A stretch of 64,000 nucleotides of DNA, taken from contig JAFEDX010000195.1 of NCBI GenBank assembly GCA_018241365.1, positions 1-64,000 of the forward strand, in the 5' to 3' direction. The first letter of the stretch is position 1. Each line of letters begins with the position of its first letter. This DNA comes from Pseudomonadota bacterium. GTDB taxonomy: Bacteria; Pseudomonadota; Gammaproteobacteria; Xanthomonadales; Rhodanobacteraceae. Under the pieces are notes generated by a model that saw only the letters and a list, made by a program, of their open reading frames with translations, made no database searches and was not told where the DNA came from. A program made the position numbers and the translations under genes. This document shows positions 47,901 to 57,314 of the stretch, piece by piece.

Positions 47901-48588
47901 ACGGTTTGGTCTGACCTGCGATGCGGATCGGGCTGCCATCGACTTCCATCGCCAGCAGCGGTTGCACGTAGATGTCGGTGTCGCGTGGCAGGTTGGCGAG
48001 GAACGGGATGCCGATATCGATGCGTGTGATCTGGTGCGTCGAGTGCGTCACCGCATCGGCGAAACCGACCGCGCCGTCGCGCACCGTGATGTTGGATACC
48101 GAATAGCGGAATGGCGACTTGGAGCTGGAGGGCCCCGCTGCAAGCTGTTTGAGGATGTCGCTGAAGTTGAACTGTCCCGGTGCGGTGCGCACGATGCGGA
48201 TTTGCGGATGGTGCAGTTCCAGCACGTCCAGCACCGGCGCCAGCCGGAACAGCGATGTCCACGAGGCATTGATGACGGCCCGGTCGACGGCGATGAAGGG
48301 TGGCTCGCCTGCGCGGCCGTCAACCTGCAACCGGTCGAGTTGCAGCCGCAACGTGTACGGATCGAAGCGCACGTGGCCGATCGTCACCTCGCGGCCGAGC
48401 GTCGCGCTTGCGTGCTTCTGGATCTGCGCGCGGATGACAGGCGGTGCGGCGAAGAATCCGAGCAGGCCGTACACGATCAGCGCGATCGCCGCGATCAACA
48501 GCCATTTGCGGACGCGGTGCGAATGCCAGGCATCCACGGCGCGTGCACGCACAGCGGCCACGCGCGGATTGTCGAAAAGGTCAGTCAT
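44932..48588 (-). CDS. Very large DUF748 / AsmA-like inner-membrane-anchored protein
   Basis: Predicted 1218-residue protein: one N-terminal membrane helix at about residues 28-48 (WLLIAAIALIVYGLLGFFAA), then a long chain of AsmA-like beta repeats, and DUF748 segments (VTIGHVRFDPYTLRLQLDRLQV, ALEPYIGVPLNVTLARVQITSRGKL-type blocks). An alanine/proline-rich break and an OmpA-like stretch (VVFAPGSAVLDANAQSRL) sit near the C-terminus. Proteins of the AsmA superfamily bridge the periplasm and are linked to phospholipid transport or outer-membrane assembly; the role of DUF748 members is less clear. ATG 48588 has GGAG at 48598-48601 upstream. It lies between tdh and kbl on the same strand. A 1209-codon antisense frame over it is an artefact of GC-rich codons. 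Confidence 0.88.
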   Translation of the reverse strand: MTDLFDNPRVAAVRARAVDAWHSHRVRKWLLIAAIALIVYGLLGFFAAPPVIRAQIQKHASATLGREVTIGHVRFDPYTLRLQLDRLQVDGRAGEPPFIAVDRAVINASWTSLFRLAPVLDVLELHHPQIRIVRTAPGQFNFSDILKQLAAGPSSSKSPFRYSVSNITVRDGAVGFADAVTHSTHQITRIDIGIPFLANLPRDTDIYVQPLLAMEVDGSPIRIAGQTKPFAHDRESIINFRFNRLDLPRYLAYAPEALPFAIPSGLMSGGLTLHFAQTTATSQVRLSGMLRFDNLTLDSPQRQPILKLQRGTMQLVDVEPLLSRYVFGRLQLEGAELWYTQTGAGHSNFDSLLAKPADAGKPATPTDLRIASLALTGSTFHYADADKHALDLGQLHGNIAGLSLLAAPQAKLDLAGQLDGGSIAAKGTLDLAASKLAAALTLQNVGLAPLQGVAGLPLDGHTADGKLSATGNVKLDWSKAFNVQLAKTQASVADFALAPRGKRGTAPIAWQKLDATLDAFDLATQTATVSAVMANGLKLDVQRLADKRINLLQLLALPAQHGAREKPSPWHWSVAHVGFKNAAVAFTDDAAGPKPVKVQLGKLDGSLDHLNDKLDSASPVKLSGAIGRGSFNLSGTLRASPLEADLQVETKRMGIADLEPYIGVPLNVTLARVQITSRGKLRYDARGATPQITYRGDASLDNVSIQDKLTGDDFLRWRTLAASNLDANYGAGTPRITIGHLALTAFYTRMIINANGRLNVSDVIANPAAQPVSVTRANGNVAAAPRPAAASTATANAAPAAAGTAAAATAKSSPPADIRIGGITLAYGQLNFTDDFIKPNYTANLTKLHGTIGAFGTQANAAPAAITLEAALNDNAPVAINGTMNPLQPEAQLDVTGKAEGVELTRMSTYATQYTGYPITGGELTANVHYTLDQRKLSADNHFFITQLTFGDRVESPGIRHLPVKLAVALLKDSQGNVNIDLPVSGSLDDPQFSIGGLVWRAFVGLIGKAVTAPFRLLSAALGGGHHEDLDYVVFAPGSAVLDANAQSRLKQVATMLQQKPALKLQITGRVDPAKDVAGLRKVTVDNLIRRAKVQDTEGKHADVSDAALAAVEITPDEYAKYLKRAYKADDFKGKPRDYLGLKLPKLPEMRKLMADSVPTDQKALQALAERRADAVRAWLVADKFAGSRIAVEAPKLDAEGIDSGEPTTRAQFGITQP

Positions 48589-48746
48589 CCGGAGATGCTC
48601 CAACGTTGCCGCGTGCCCGTCGTCCGCTGCCGCGCCTTCCGTGCGTGCCTGCCGATCCCGAACCGACGGTCTCCAACGTGGCTGGCCGCCGGATCAGTCG
48701 ATGTTCCGCCCCGGCCTTCCAGCGGGAAGCCCGGGCCGGGTTTCGC

Positions 48747-49781
48747 TCAATTCCAGCTGCACACCACCTTGCCGCACTCGCCCGAGGCCATCAGGTCGAA
48801 GCCCTGCTGGAAGTCGTCGATCGCGAGCTGGTGGGTCAGCACCTTCTGCAGCGGAAAACCGGTCAGCAGCATCTGCGTCATCTTGTACCAGGTCTCGTAC
48901 ATGCGCCGGCCGTAGATGCCGTGCAGCGTAAGGCCCTTGAAGATCACCTTGTCCCAGTCGATGCCGGAACCGTTCGGCAGGATGCCGAGCAGCGCGACCT
49001 TGCCGCCGTGGTACATCACGTCGAGCATGCTGCGGAACGCCTCCGGATTGCCGCTCATCTCGAGGCCGACGTCGAAGCCTTCCATGTGCAGGTCTGCCAA
49101 CACCTCGCGCAGCGTTTGCTTCGACACGTTCACGACGCGCGTCGCGCCCATGTCGGCGGCCAGCTTCAGCCGGTAGTCGTTGACGTCGGTGACCACCACG
49201 TTGCGTGCGCCCACATGGCGCGCGATGCCGGCGGCCATCACGCCGATGGGACCGGCTCCGGTGATCAGCACGTCCTCGCCGACAAGGTCGTATTCCAGCG
49301 CGCAGTGCGCGGCGTTGCCGTAGGGGTCGAAGAATGCCGCCAGCGACGACGGGACCTGGTCGGGCACCGGCCACAGGTTCGATTGCGGCATCGCGATGTA
49401 CTGCGCGAATGCGCCGTTGCGGTTGACGCCGATGCCGACCGTGTTCGGGCACAGGTGCGGGCGGCCCGCGCGGCAGTTGCGGCACATGCCGCAGGTGATG
49501 TGGCCCTCGGCCGACACGCGCTGGCCGACGCGATAGCCGCGCACTTCGCTGCCCACCGCGACGATCTTGCCGACGAATTCATGGCCGATCACGAGCCCTG
49601 GCTTGATCACGCGCTGCGACCATGCGTCCCAGTTGTAGATGTGCAGGTCGGTGCCGCAGATCGCGGTTTTCTGCACTTCGATCAGCACGTCGTTGTGGCC
49701 GTATTCCGGCACCGGCACCTCTTCCATCCAGATCCCTTTGGCGGCGTCGCGCTTGACCAGCGCCCTCATCATGTTCGGCAT
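48747..49781 (-). CDS. tdh: L-threonine 3-dehydrogenase
   Basis: Predicted 344-residue zinc-dependent medium-chain dehydrogenase that oxidises threonine to 2-amino-3-ketobutyrate with NAD. Marks: [39 protein letters not shown] with the catalytic zinc Cys, GHEFVGKIV, the structural-zinc cysteines in [15 protein letters not shown], and the NAD-binding [18 protein letters not shown]. The length is close to E. coli Tdh (341). The start is ATG 49781 ([12 protein letters not shown]) with AAGG at 8 nt; ATG 49769 would match E. coli more exactly. It diverges from miaA across 74 bp. Confidence 0.96.
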   Translation of the reverse strand: MPNMMRALVKRDAAKGIWMEEVPVPEYGHNDVLIEVQKTAICGTDLHIYNWDAWSQRVIKPGLVIGHEFVGKIVAVGSEVRGYRVGQRVSAEGHITCGMCRNCRAGRPHLCPNTVGIGVNRNGAFAQYIAMPQSNLWPVPDQVPSSLAAFFDPYGNAAHCALEYDLVGEDVLITGAGPIGVMAAGIARHVGARNVVVTDVNDYRLKLAADMGATRVVNVSKQTLREVLADLHMEGFDVGLEMSGNPEAFRSMLDVMYHGGKVALLGILPNGSGIDWDKVIFKGLTLHGIYGRRMYETWYKMTQMLLTGFPLQKVLTHQLAIDDFQQGFDLMASGECGKVVCSWN

Positions 49782-49855
49782 GTCGGTGCCTTGTGCAGTG
49801 GTAATCCCGTCATTATAAGGCTGCGCCCCAGGGACGCGCCCGTACAATCCGGCGC

Positions 49856-50827
49856 ATGCCCGGACATGTCAACGCCACCGACGCGCGCCCCCCCGCGATT
49901 TTCCTGATGGGGCCGACCGCGACCGGGAAGACCGCGTTGGCGTGCGCGCTGGCGGATTGTTTCCCAGTTGGGCTGGTCAGCGTCGATTCCGCGCTGGTCT
50001 ATCGCGGCCTGGACATCGGCGCGGCCAAGCCAGATGCTGACACGCTCAAGCATTATCCGCATGCGCTGATCGACATCCGCGATCCCGCCGAACCTTACTC
50101 GGCAGCGATGTTCCGCGACGATGCCTTGCGCACCATGCAAGCCATCACCGCGCGCGGCAAGGTGCCGCTGCTGGTCGGCGGCACGGGGCTGTATTTCCGC
50201 GCGCTCGAGCACGGCTTGTCGGCGATGCCTGCTGCCGATTCAGTGGTGCGCACGCGCTTGCAAGGCGAAGCCCGGCGCCGCGGCTGGCCCGCGCTGCATG
50301 CGCGGCTGGCGCAGCTTGATCCGGTTGCTGCCCAGCGCATATGCCCCCACGACGCCCAACGCATCCAACGAGCGCTGGAAGTCATCGAGTTGACCGGTGG
50401 CACGCTCACGCGATTGCATGCCGACGCGCAGGACCCGCAACGGCTGCCTTATCGCGTGTTGAAACTCGCGCTGGTTCCCGCCGACCGCACGCGCCTGCGC
50501 GAACGCATTGCGATGCGTTTTGATGCGATGCTGGAATCGGGTTTCCTGGATGAAGTCGAACGTCTGCGCGCGCGTGGCGATCTACGGCCTGATTTGCCGG
50601 CCTTGCGCGCGGTGGGTTATCGACAGGCGTGGGCCTGTCTGGATGGTGCCTGCACGCGCGTGGTGTTCCGCCAGCGCGCAATCGATGCGACGCGCCAACT
50701 GGCCAAGCGCCAGACGACGTGGCTGCGCGGCGAGCTGGATGCGCGCGTGCTCGATCCGGAACACGCCGGTGTGCGCGAATCAGCCATCTCCGCCGTGGCG
50801 CAATTCCTGCCCGAATACGGAGCCTGA
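49856..50827 (+). CDS. miaA: tRNA dimethylallyltransferase
   Basis: Predicted 323-residue enzyme that adds a dimethylallyl group to A37 of tRNAs reading UNN codons. P-loop [15 protein letters not shown] at about residues 19-33, [21 protein letters not shown] with the catalytic Asp and substrate Asp, [27 protein letters not shown], and the C-terminal [12 protein letters not shown] followed by the [12 protein letters not shown] tRNA-binding segment. ATG 49856 opens the frame. It heads the conserved miaA-hfq-hflX-hflK-hflC-purA cluster; hfq follows 84 bp later. Confidence 0.97.
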   Translation: MPGHVNATDARPPAIFLMGPTATGKTALACALADCFPVGLVSVDSALVYRGLDIGAAKPDADTLKHYPHALIDIRDPAEPYSAAMFRDDALRTMQAITARGKVPLLVGGTGLYFRALEHGLSAMPAADSVVRTRLQGEARRRGWPALHARLAQLDPVAAQRICPHDAQRIQRALEVIELTGGTLTRLHADAQDPQRLPYRVLKLALVPADRTRLRERIAMRFDAMLESGFLDEVERLRARGDLRPDLPALRAVGYRQAWACLDGACTRVVFRQRAIDATRQLAKRQTTWLRGELDARVLDPEHAGVRESAISAVAQFLPEYGA

Positions 50828-50911
50828 AGCAGCCAAAAACCGGCCGTTCTGCGTTACCATTTGATTCCGCGAGGAAACCGCGTGGGGAACCGGGATCAGA
50901 AGGCCATAACA

Positions 50912-51175
50912 ATGTCGAAAAGCCAATCGTTGCAAGATCCGTTTTTGAATGCCCTGCGCCGTGAGCGCATTCCCGTGGCGATCTACCTCGTCAATGGCAT
51001 CAAGCTGCAGGGCGTGATCGAGTCGTTCGACCAGTTCGTGGTATTGCTGCGCAACCAGGTCAGCCAGATGGTGTACAAGCACGCGATCTCGACCGTGGTG
51101 CCGAGTCGCGCGGTCAAGGTTGGTCCGGAAGACGCCAAGACAGGTGACGCCGAGCCGCCGGCGACGCAGGAATAG
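50912..51175 (+). CDS. hfq: RNA chaperone Hfq
   Basis: Predicted 87-residue Sm-like protein. It has [20 protein letters not shown] (Q8, D9, F and the RRER rim), the Sm1 strand set [23 protein letters not shown], and the Sm2 motif [12 protein letters not shown] with the conserved K-H. It forms a hexameric ring that pairs small RNAs with mRNAs. The C-terminal tail is short and acidic ([17 protein letters not shown]). ATG 50912 follows AAGG; an upstream in-frame extension has no family support. Its TAG stop lies 10 bp before the inferred hflX start and in the same frame as hflX. Confidence 0.98.
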   Translation: MSKSQSLQDPFLNALRRERIPVAIYLVNGIKLQGVIESFDQFVVLLRNQVSQMVYKHAISTVVPSRAVKVGPEDAKTGDAEPPATQE

Positions 51176-51184
51176 GGCCTGATT

Positions 51185-52483
51185 CTGTTCGAACGCGAGA
51201 AACGAGGCGAACGTGCGCTGCTGGTGTTGCCTTACCCCAGCGGCGGCGCGACCGCGCGCCGTGCGCAGGAATTCGCGGAACTGGCCGAGTCGGCCGGTGC
51301 GGAAGTCTTGGGCAGCGTGCATGCGCGCGTGGACGCACCCAGTCCGCGGTTCTACATCGGCACCGGCAAGGCCGACGAGGTGCAGGCCAGGGTGAAGGAG
51401 CTAGGTGCCGACCTGGTGCTGGTCGATCATGCGCTGACACCGGTGCAGGAACGCAACCTGGAAAAGCATTTCTCCGCACGGGTGATCGACCGCGCCGCGC
51501 TGATCCTGGATATCTTCGCGCAGCGCGCACAATCGCACGAAGGCAAGCTCGAAGTCGAGCTCGCGCAGTTGAAGCACATGGCCACGCGGCTGGTGCGCGG
51601 CTGGACCCACCTTGAGCGCCAGCGCGGCGGCTCGATCGGCCTGCGCGGTCCCGGCGAAACCCAACTCGAAACCGACCGCCGCCTGCTGCAGAAACGCGTC
51701 GAACAATTGCAGAAGCGCATCGAGAAGGTCGGCGTGCAACGCGACCAGCAGCGCCGCGCGCGGCTGCGCAACACCTTGCCGCGCATTGCGCTGGTCGGTT
51801 ACACCAATGCCGGCAAATCCACCCTGTTCAACGCGATCACGCGCGGCAGCGTGTTGGTCGCCGACCAATTGTTCGCGACCCTCGATCCCACCGTGCGGCG
51901 GCTGGAAGGGCTGTCGATCGGACCCGCGGTGCTGGCCGATACCGTCGGGTTCATCCGCGAGCTGCCGCATGACCTGGTCGCCGCGTTCCGGGCGACTCTG
52001 TCCGAGGCGCGCGACGCCGATCTGTTGCTGCACGTCACCGATGCCGCCGACCCCGAACGCGACCTGCTGGCCGACGTCGTGAATGGTGTTCTGGAGGAAA
52101 TCGGCGCCGGCGACGTGCCGCAATTGAGAGTGTTCAACAAGATCGATTTGTTGGATACGCCGCCACGCATGGACCGTGATGCGGAGGGATTGCCGGATGC
52201 GGTATGGCTTTCCGCGGCGACGGGTGCCGGCCTCGACCTGCTGCGGCAGGCAATGGGCGAACGCCTCGCCGGGTCGCGCGTGCATGCGGAGTTGCGCCTG
52301 CCACCGGGCGCGGGCCGATTGCGCGCGCGCCTGATCGAGCTGGGTGCGGTCAAGGGCGAAAGCTACGATGAGGGCGGCTGGCGATTGGATATCGACGCCC
52401 CGCGCGACCTTCTGCTGCCGCTAGCGGGCGAGGTGCGTGGCGACGAGGCCAGGCTGTTGCGTGACTGGCTCGACGCGGCGTAA
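51185..52483 (+). CDS. hflX: Ribosome-associated GTPase HflX, apparent non-canonical start codon
   Basis: Predicted 432-residue GTPase that binds the 50S subunit and splits stalled ribosomes. N-terminal domain, then the helical segment with GGSIGLRGPGETQLETDRR, and the G domain: GYTNAGKSTLFNAI (G1), ATLDPTVRR (G2), DTVGFIRELPHDL (G3), and NKIDLL (G4). The homologous N-terminus LFEREKRGERALLV begins at CTG 51185, or CTG 51179 or ATT 51182. No ATG, GTG or TTG exists between the in-frame hfq stop (51173-51175) and GTG 51224, which would cut off 13 residues conserved in the family. AGGG at 51174-51177 is well placed for CTG 51185. Confidence 0.9.
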   Translation: MFEREKRGERALLVLPYPSGGATARRAQEFAELAESAGAEVLGSVHARVDAPSPRFYIGTGKADEVQARVKELGADLVLVDHALTPVQERNLEKHFSARVIDRAALILDIFAQRAQSHEGKLEVELAQLKHMATRLVRGWTHLERQRGGSIGLRGPGETQLETDRRLLQKRVEQLQKRIEKVGVQRDQQRRARLRNTLPRIALVGYTNAGKSTLFNAITRGSVLVADQLFATLDPTVRRLEGLSIGPAVLADTVGFIRELPHDLVAAFRATLSEARDADLLLHVTDAADPERDLLADVVNGVLEEIGAGDVPQLRVFNKIDLLDTPPRMDRDAEGLPDAVWLSAATGAGLDLLRQAMGERLAGSRVHAELRLPPGAGRLRARLIELGAVKGESYDEGGWRLDIDAPRDLLLPLAGEVRGDEARLLRDWLDAA

Positions 52484-52667
52484 ACAAGTTGGCTCGGAGC
52501 GGCTGCCGTGAAAAGTCAGGGCAGGGAAGCCCGTTCTGGTGCGGGATGGCCCTCGGGCGTCCAGCTTGCCATTGCGCAAAACCGTGCTGCGATCAGGGAT
52601 GATCGCTTAGAATACGAAGTTTGCGCCACGCGTGGCGCGCCATTCCCGCCACCCGAGACCGAACCCG

Positions 52668-53798
52668 ATGCCCTGGAAGGAACCCGGCGAAAAACCGCGC
52701 GAGCCCCGGGAGCGTGAACCGCGCGGCCGCGAGCCGTGGGGGCAGGGTGGTCGCGGCAGCGGTCCCGATCTGGACGCGTGGCTGCGCAAGTTCCGGCGCG
52801 GCCTCGGTCCGTTCGGGCGCGGTCCGCTGGGCATCGTCGCGCTGCTCGCGGTGCTGGTCGTGTTGTGGTTCATCGTCAGTGGCTGGACGCTGGTCGGCAG
52901 CCAGCAGGCCGGAGCCCTGTTGCGATTCGGCCGGCTGGAAAAAGTGCTTCAGCCGGGCCTGCACCTGCATTTGCCGGTGCCCATCGACCGCGTGCAGATC
53001 GTGGACCTCGGGCGCACGCGCACGCTCAGCGACGAGACGCGCCTGCTGACCAGCGATGGCCAGCTGGCCCTGGTCGATTACTACGTGCAGTACAAGGTCG
53101 TGGACGCACGCAAGTTCCTGTTTGCGACCCGCGATGCCGAGGAATCGGTCCGCAATGCGGCGATCGTCGCGATGCGCGCGGTGGTCGGCACGCATACCCT
53201 GCAGCAGCTGCTCGTGCGCAGCGATGATGCCTACGGCAACGATGCCCGCACGCACGTTGTCGCTGCGCTGGCGAGCGCGGATGTCGGCGTGAACGTGACC
53301 GGCGTCGGCATCCAGAACGTCGGCGTTCCGTCGGAAGTGAAGCAGGCGTTCGATGGCATCGCCAAGGCCCATGAAGATGCCAAGGCCGCGCAGACGACCG
53401 CGCAAGCCGAGGTGGCGCGCAAGCAGGTGGACGTGGTGGCACAGGCGGCGGCGTTGAAGGCCGATGCCGAGAGCTACCGCGCCGGTGCCGTGGCCGAAGC
53501 GCAGGCGGAAGTCGCGCGCTTCGGCCAGATCCTCACGCAATACCAGGCCGCGCCACAGGTGACCCGGCACCGCCTGTGGCTGGATGCGATGCACGAGGTG
53601 CTGAGCAAGAACCGCGTGGTCGTCAACACCGGAACGGGCAGCGTGATCGTGCAATTCCCCGCGCGGCATCCGGAAGCTCCGGCGGCGGCTTCGTCCAGTC
53701 CGGGCTCGCCGGCACCGGCCACGTCCGCGCCCGCACCCGCATCTTCGGCCACGGTGCCGGTGACCTCAGGCCCGGCCTTGCAAGGCATCGGCGCATGA
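52668..53798 (+). CDS. hflK: HflK, SPFH-family partner of FtsH
   Basis: Predicted 376-residue inner-membrane protein with a short Pro/Gly/Arg-rich N-terminus (MPWKEPGEKPREPREREPRG), one membrane helix at about residues 52-72 (GIVALLAVLVVLWFIVSGWTL), a periplasmic SPFH/band-7 domain (VGSQQAGALLRFGRLEKVLQPGLHL), and a long coiled coil rich in Ala, Glu and Lys. With HflC it forms a cage around the FtsH protease. The C-terminus is unusually rich in Ser, Pro and Ala (ASSSPGSPAPATSAPAPASS). Its stop overlaps the hflC start by 4 bp (ATGA). The 184-bp gap after hflX holds no gene I can support. Confidence 0.95.
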   Translation: MPWKEPGEKPREPREREPRGREPWGQGGRGSGPDLDAWLRKFRRGLGPFGRGPLGIVALLAVLVVLWFIVSGWTLVGSQQAGALLRFGRLEKVLQPGLHLHLPVPIDRVQIVDLGRTRTLSDETRLLTSDGQLALVDYYVQYKVVDARKFLFATRDAEESVRNAAIVAMRAVVGTHTLQQLLVRSDDAYGNDARTHVVAALASADVGVNVTGVGIQNVGVPSEVKQAFDGIAKAHEDAKAAQTTAQAEVARKQVDVVAQAAALKADAESYRAGAVAEAQAEVARFGQILTQYQAAPQVTRHRLWLDAMHEVLSKNRVVVNTGTGSVIVQFPARHPEAPAAASSSPGSPAPATSAPAPASSATVPVTSGPALQGIGA

Positions 53799-54682
53799 AA
53801 TATGCCATTCCCGTCGTGATCATCCTGCTGGCCCTGCTCGGCGCCAACGGCATCTACGTCGTCGGCCAGGGGCATGCCGCGGTGCTGATGCGGCTGGGGC
53901 ACGTCGAGGCCATCGGCATCGCGCCGGGCCTGCACTTCAAGCTGCCGTTCGCCGAGCAGGTGAAGACATACGACACGCGCGCGATCGTGCAGGAATCGGA
54001 GCCCGAGGATTACCGGACCGCCGATGGCGATCCGGTGCGCGTGGGATTTTACGTGCGCTGGCGGATCGTCGATGCGGGCGCCTGGTTCGATGCCACCAAC
54101 GGCGACGACCTGCAGGTCAACCAGCAGATGGCGCCCTTGATCCACAATGCGCTGCGCGCGCAGATCGGCGAACACTCGCTGGCTGACCTGCTCGGCTCGG
54201 ATGGCGGCGCGATCGACACGGGCTTGCGCGACGCGGTGGATGCCAATATTCGTCGGAAGCTGGGCGTGGAAATCCTCGGCATCGGCGTCGAACGCGTCAT
54301 GCCGCCCGACGACGCGCTGGCAGCCGTGTACAAACGCATGGGCGAAGACGCCGCCAGCCAGGCGGCCACGGTGCACGACGAGGGCGAGGCTGCGGCCGCG
54401 GCCATCCGTGCCAAGGGCGACAGCGCTGCGGGCGGGGTGCTCGCCGCGGCGTCGAAGCAGGCCGCTGCGGTGCGCGGCGAAGGCGATGCGGCCGCGGCCA
54501 GGATCTATGCGCAGGCTTCCGCGCAGGACCCGCAGTTCTTCCGCTACTGGAGCAGCCTCGAAACCTGGCGCAAGACCTTCAGCAACGGCGGCGCCGTGGT
54601 GGTGCTCGACAAGGATTCGCCGTTCATGCAGGCGGTCGATGAAGGCGCAGCAGTCAGTGGATCACCCGCGAAGAAGCACTGA
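53795..54682 (+). CDS. hflC: HflC, SPFH-family partner of FtsH
   Basis: Predicted 295-residue protein with an N-terminal membrane helix (MKYAIPVVIILLALLGANGI), a SPFH domain (VVGQGHAAVLMRLGHVEAIGIAPGLHFKLPF) and a coiled-coil segment with the repeated A-A-A-I-R-A-K-G pattern. It forms the heteromeric HflKC complex that modulates FtsH. It lies directly after hflK with ATGA overlap, and is followed by 386 bp of palindromic repeats before purA. The canonical DSDFFRF segment near the C-terminus is replaced by QDPQFFRYWSSLETWRKTF. Confidence 0.94.
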   Translation: MKYAIPVVIILLALLGANGIYVVGQGHAAVLMRLGHVEAIGIAPGLHFKLPFAEQVKTYDTRAIVQESEPEDYRTADGDPVRVGFYVRWRIVDAGAWFDATNGDDLQVNQQMAPLIHNALRAQIGEHSLADLLGSDGGAIDTGLRDAVDANIRRKLGVEILGIGVERVMPPDDALAAVYKRMGEDAASQAATVHDEGEAAAAAIRAKGDSAAGGVLAAASKQAAAVRGEGDAAAARIYAQASAQDPQFFRYWSSLETWRKTFSNGGAVVVLDKDSPFMQAVDEGAAVSGSPAKKH

Positions 54683-54813
54683 GTTGCGAGCGCGCCGGAC
54701 GAAACATCAAAGCGAGAAACCCAGGGAGCACCAGTCGGCCTTTCCGTTGTCCAGCTGCGAACGCACGGGATGCGAACCAAGGGTTGGCATGTGCCTTGGC
54801 AGGAGCGAAGGGC

Positions 54814-54893
54814 TTTTGTAGGAGCGGCGGAAGCCGCGAACTGTGCGTAGCGGCCTGCATGGCGTGGGTCGGGCCTTCCGGCCCTCCTACAAG
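54814..54893. repeat. Palindromic repeat copy 1 between hflC and purA
   Basis: An 80-bp element closed by a TTGTAGGAG/CTCCTACAA stem, with an inner GCGG...CCGC hairpin at its left and GGGCCTTCCGGCCC at its right. The TTGTAGGAGCGG opening is that of a dispersed repeat seen in pseudomonads and xanthomonads. The 386-bp gap 54683-55068 holds this copy, a second at 54917-55018, and no gene. Confidence 0.75.
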
Positions 54894-54916
54894 ATCACCG
54901 GGCGTCAGAGAAGGAA

Positions 54917-56361
<1,445 letters not shown>

Positions 56362-56367
56362 ATCTTT

Positions 56368-56495
56368 CCTTCTCCCTCCGGGAGAAGGCCGCAACGCGCT
56401 GCTCTTGTTTTTGCGCGCAGCGCGGGATGAGGGTTCGGCACTCGCAGAATTTTTGCTCGTCATTCCGGGGCGGCCCGCAGGGCCGAACCCGGAAT
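56368..56495. repeat. Two palindromic repeats after purA
   Basis: The first (56368-56388) is a 9-bp perfect stem with a 3-nt loop, CCTTCTCCC/GGGAGAAGG, 7 bp after the purA stop, and could act as its terminator although no T-run follows. The second (56462-56495) is a nested palindrome: ATTCCGGG with CCCGGAAT outside and CGGCCC with GGGCCG inside. The wording (GGGAGAAGG... GGATGAGGGT; CATTCCGGG...CCCGGAATCC) is that of common intergenic repeats. No gene in the 56362-56573 gap. Confidence 0.7.
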
Positions 56496-56546
56496 CCAGC
56501 GCCTTTGTTACTTCGCTTTCCGTCGATGGCTGTGGTCCAGCCGATC

Positions 56547-56588
56547 TTGCGTCTACCCATATTGGGCACTAAAATGCCCAATATGGGT
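56547..56588 (+). promoter_or_regulatory. Promoter with a perfect 14-bp inverted repeat over the -10 box and start codon
   Basis: TTGCGT (56547-56552), 17-nt spacer and TAAAAT (56570-56575). The arms ACCCATATTGGGCA (56555-56568) and TGCCCAATATGGGT (56575-56588) are exact inverted copies around a 6-nt spacer, so a bound dimer would cover the -10 box. Transcription would begin at about 56582, next to ATG 56583, giving a leaderless mRNA. Autoregulation by the winged-helix protein encoded there is likely but inferred. Confidence 0.7.
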
Positions 56589-57263
56589 ACCAAGGCCAAA
56601 CGTGCACCATCCAAACAGCATGGCGGTGTTCGCGAGGCGCCCGCGCGCTACGCAGCGCACGCCGAAAGCCCGCACAGTCTTGCGGATGCACTGTTCACCA
56701 CCACCCAGCAACGAGTGCTCGGTGCGTTGTACGGCCAGCCGCAACACAGTTTCACCGTCAGCGAGCTGATCGACTCCACCGGCGCCGGCTCCGGCGCGGT
56801 GCAGCGCGAGTTGGCCAAGCTGGTCGCAAGCGGCCTGTTGACCATGCAGCCGGTCGGAAACCAGAAGCGCTATCAGGCCAATCCGGCCGCGCCGATCCAC
56901 GGCGAACTGGTCGGCATCATGCAGAAGACCGTCGGCTTGGCGAAGCCCTTGCGTGCTGCGCTGGAACCGTTGAAAGGCAAAATCGCTGCCGCGTTCGTGT
57001 TCGGCTCCATCGCCAAGCGCAACGACACTGCAAGAAGCGATATCGATCTGATGGTCGTCTCCGCCAAGCTCGGCTACCCGGACGTACTCACCGCCCTGGC
57101 CGATGTGGAAGAAAAACTCGGCCGCAAGATCAATCCCGTGATCTACTCGCCGGCGGAACTCGGCAAGCGCATCAAGTCCGACAATGCCTTCGTCAAGCGC
57201 GTGCTGGAGCAACCGAAAATCTGGCTGACCGGGGGCGAGGATGACCTCCGCGGGAAAGCCTGA
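56583..57263 (+). CDS. Winged-helix DNA-binding protein with nucleotidyltransferase domain
   Basis: Predicted 226-residue protein. A basic N-terminus is followed by a winged helix at about residues 40-95 (ALFTTTQQRVLGALYGQPQHSF, SGAVQRELAKLVASGLL, QKRYQANP), then a linker and a minimal nucleotidyltransferase domain with AAFVFGSIAKRNDTARSDIDLMVV. This carries the GS and D-x-D metal ligands (SDIDLM) of MNT-type enzymes. The two-domain form is known from putative transcription regulators and from toxin-antitoxin contexts. The partner toxin, such as a HEPN protein, is not adjacent; TumE/TumA-like genes follow instead. ATG 56574 is possible, but it lies within the predicted -10 box. The operator palindrome overlaps its start. 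Confidence 0.75.
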   Translation: MGTKAKRAPSKQHGGVREAPARYAAHAESPHSLADALFTTTQQRVLGALYGQPQHSFTVSELIDSTGAGSGAVQRELAKLVASGLLTMQPVGNQKRYQANPAAPIHGELVGIMQKTVGLAKPLRAALEPLKGKIAAAFVFGSIAKRNDTARSDIDLMVVSAKLGYPDVLTALADVEEKLGRKINPVIYSPAELGKRIKSDNAFVKRVLEQPKIWLTGGEDDLRGKA

Positions 57264-57272
57264 ATCCAGTAA

Positions 57273-57309
57273 TTGACGAATGCATGGAAATACCTATCAT
57301 CGGGTGATA
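57273..57309 (+). promoter_or_regulatory. Promoter and operator candidate of the TumE/TumA-like pair
   Basis: TTGACG (57273-57278), 16-nt spacer and TATCAT (57295-57300), 15 bp before ATG 57315. An inverted repeat TATCA...TGATA (57295-57299 and 57305-57309) overlaps the -10 box and could bind the antitoxin. The 5-bp arms are short. Confidence 0.45.
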
Positions 57310-57314
57310 AGATA

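Noticed and set aside
48727-48743. Possible terminator after tdh
   Set aside because: The stem needs a very small loop and has a mismatch, with only a short T-run; not convincing.
45286-48915. 1209-codon open frame antisense to the DUF748 gene
   Set aside because: It has no recognisable domain, is rich in Arg/Gln/Val/Gly as expected from reading GC-rich codons backwards, and the minus-strand product has clear AsmA/DUF748 features.
52508-52717. 69-codon frame between hflX and hflK
   Set aside because: Overlaps the hflK start in another frame, shows no conserved pattern, and has weak initiation signals.
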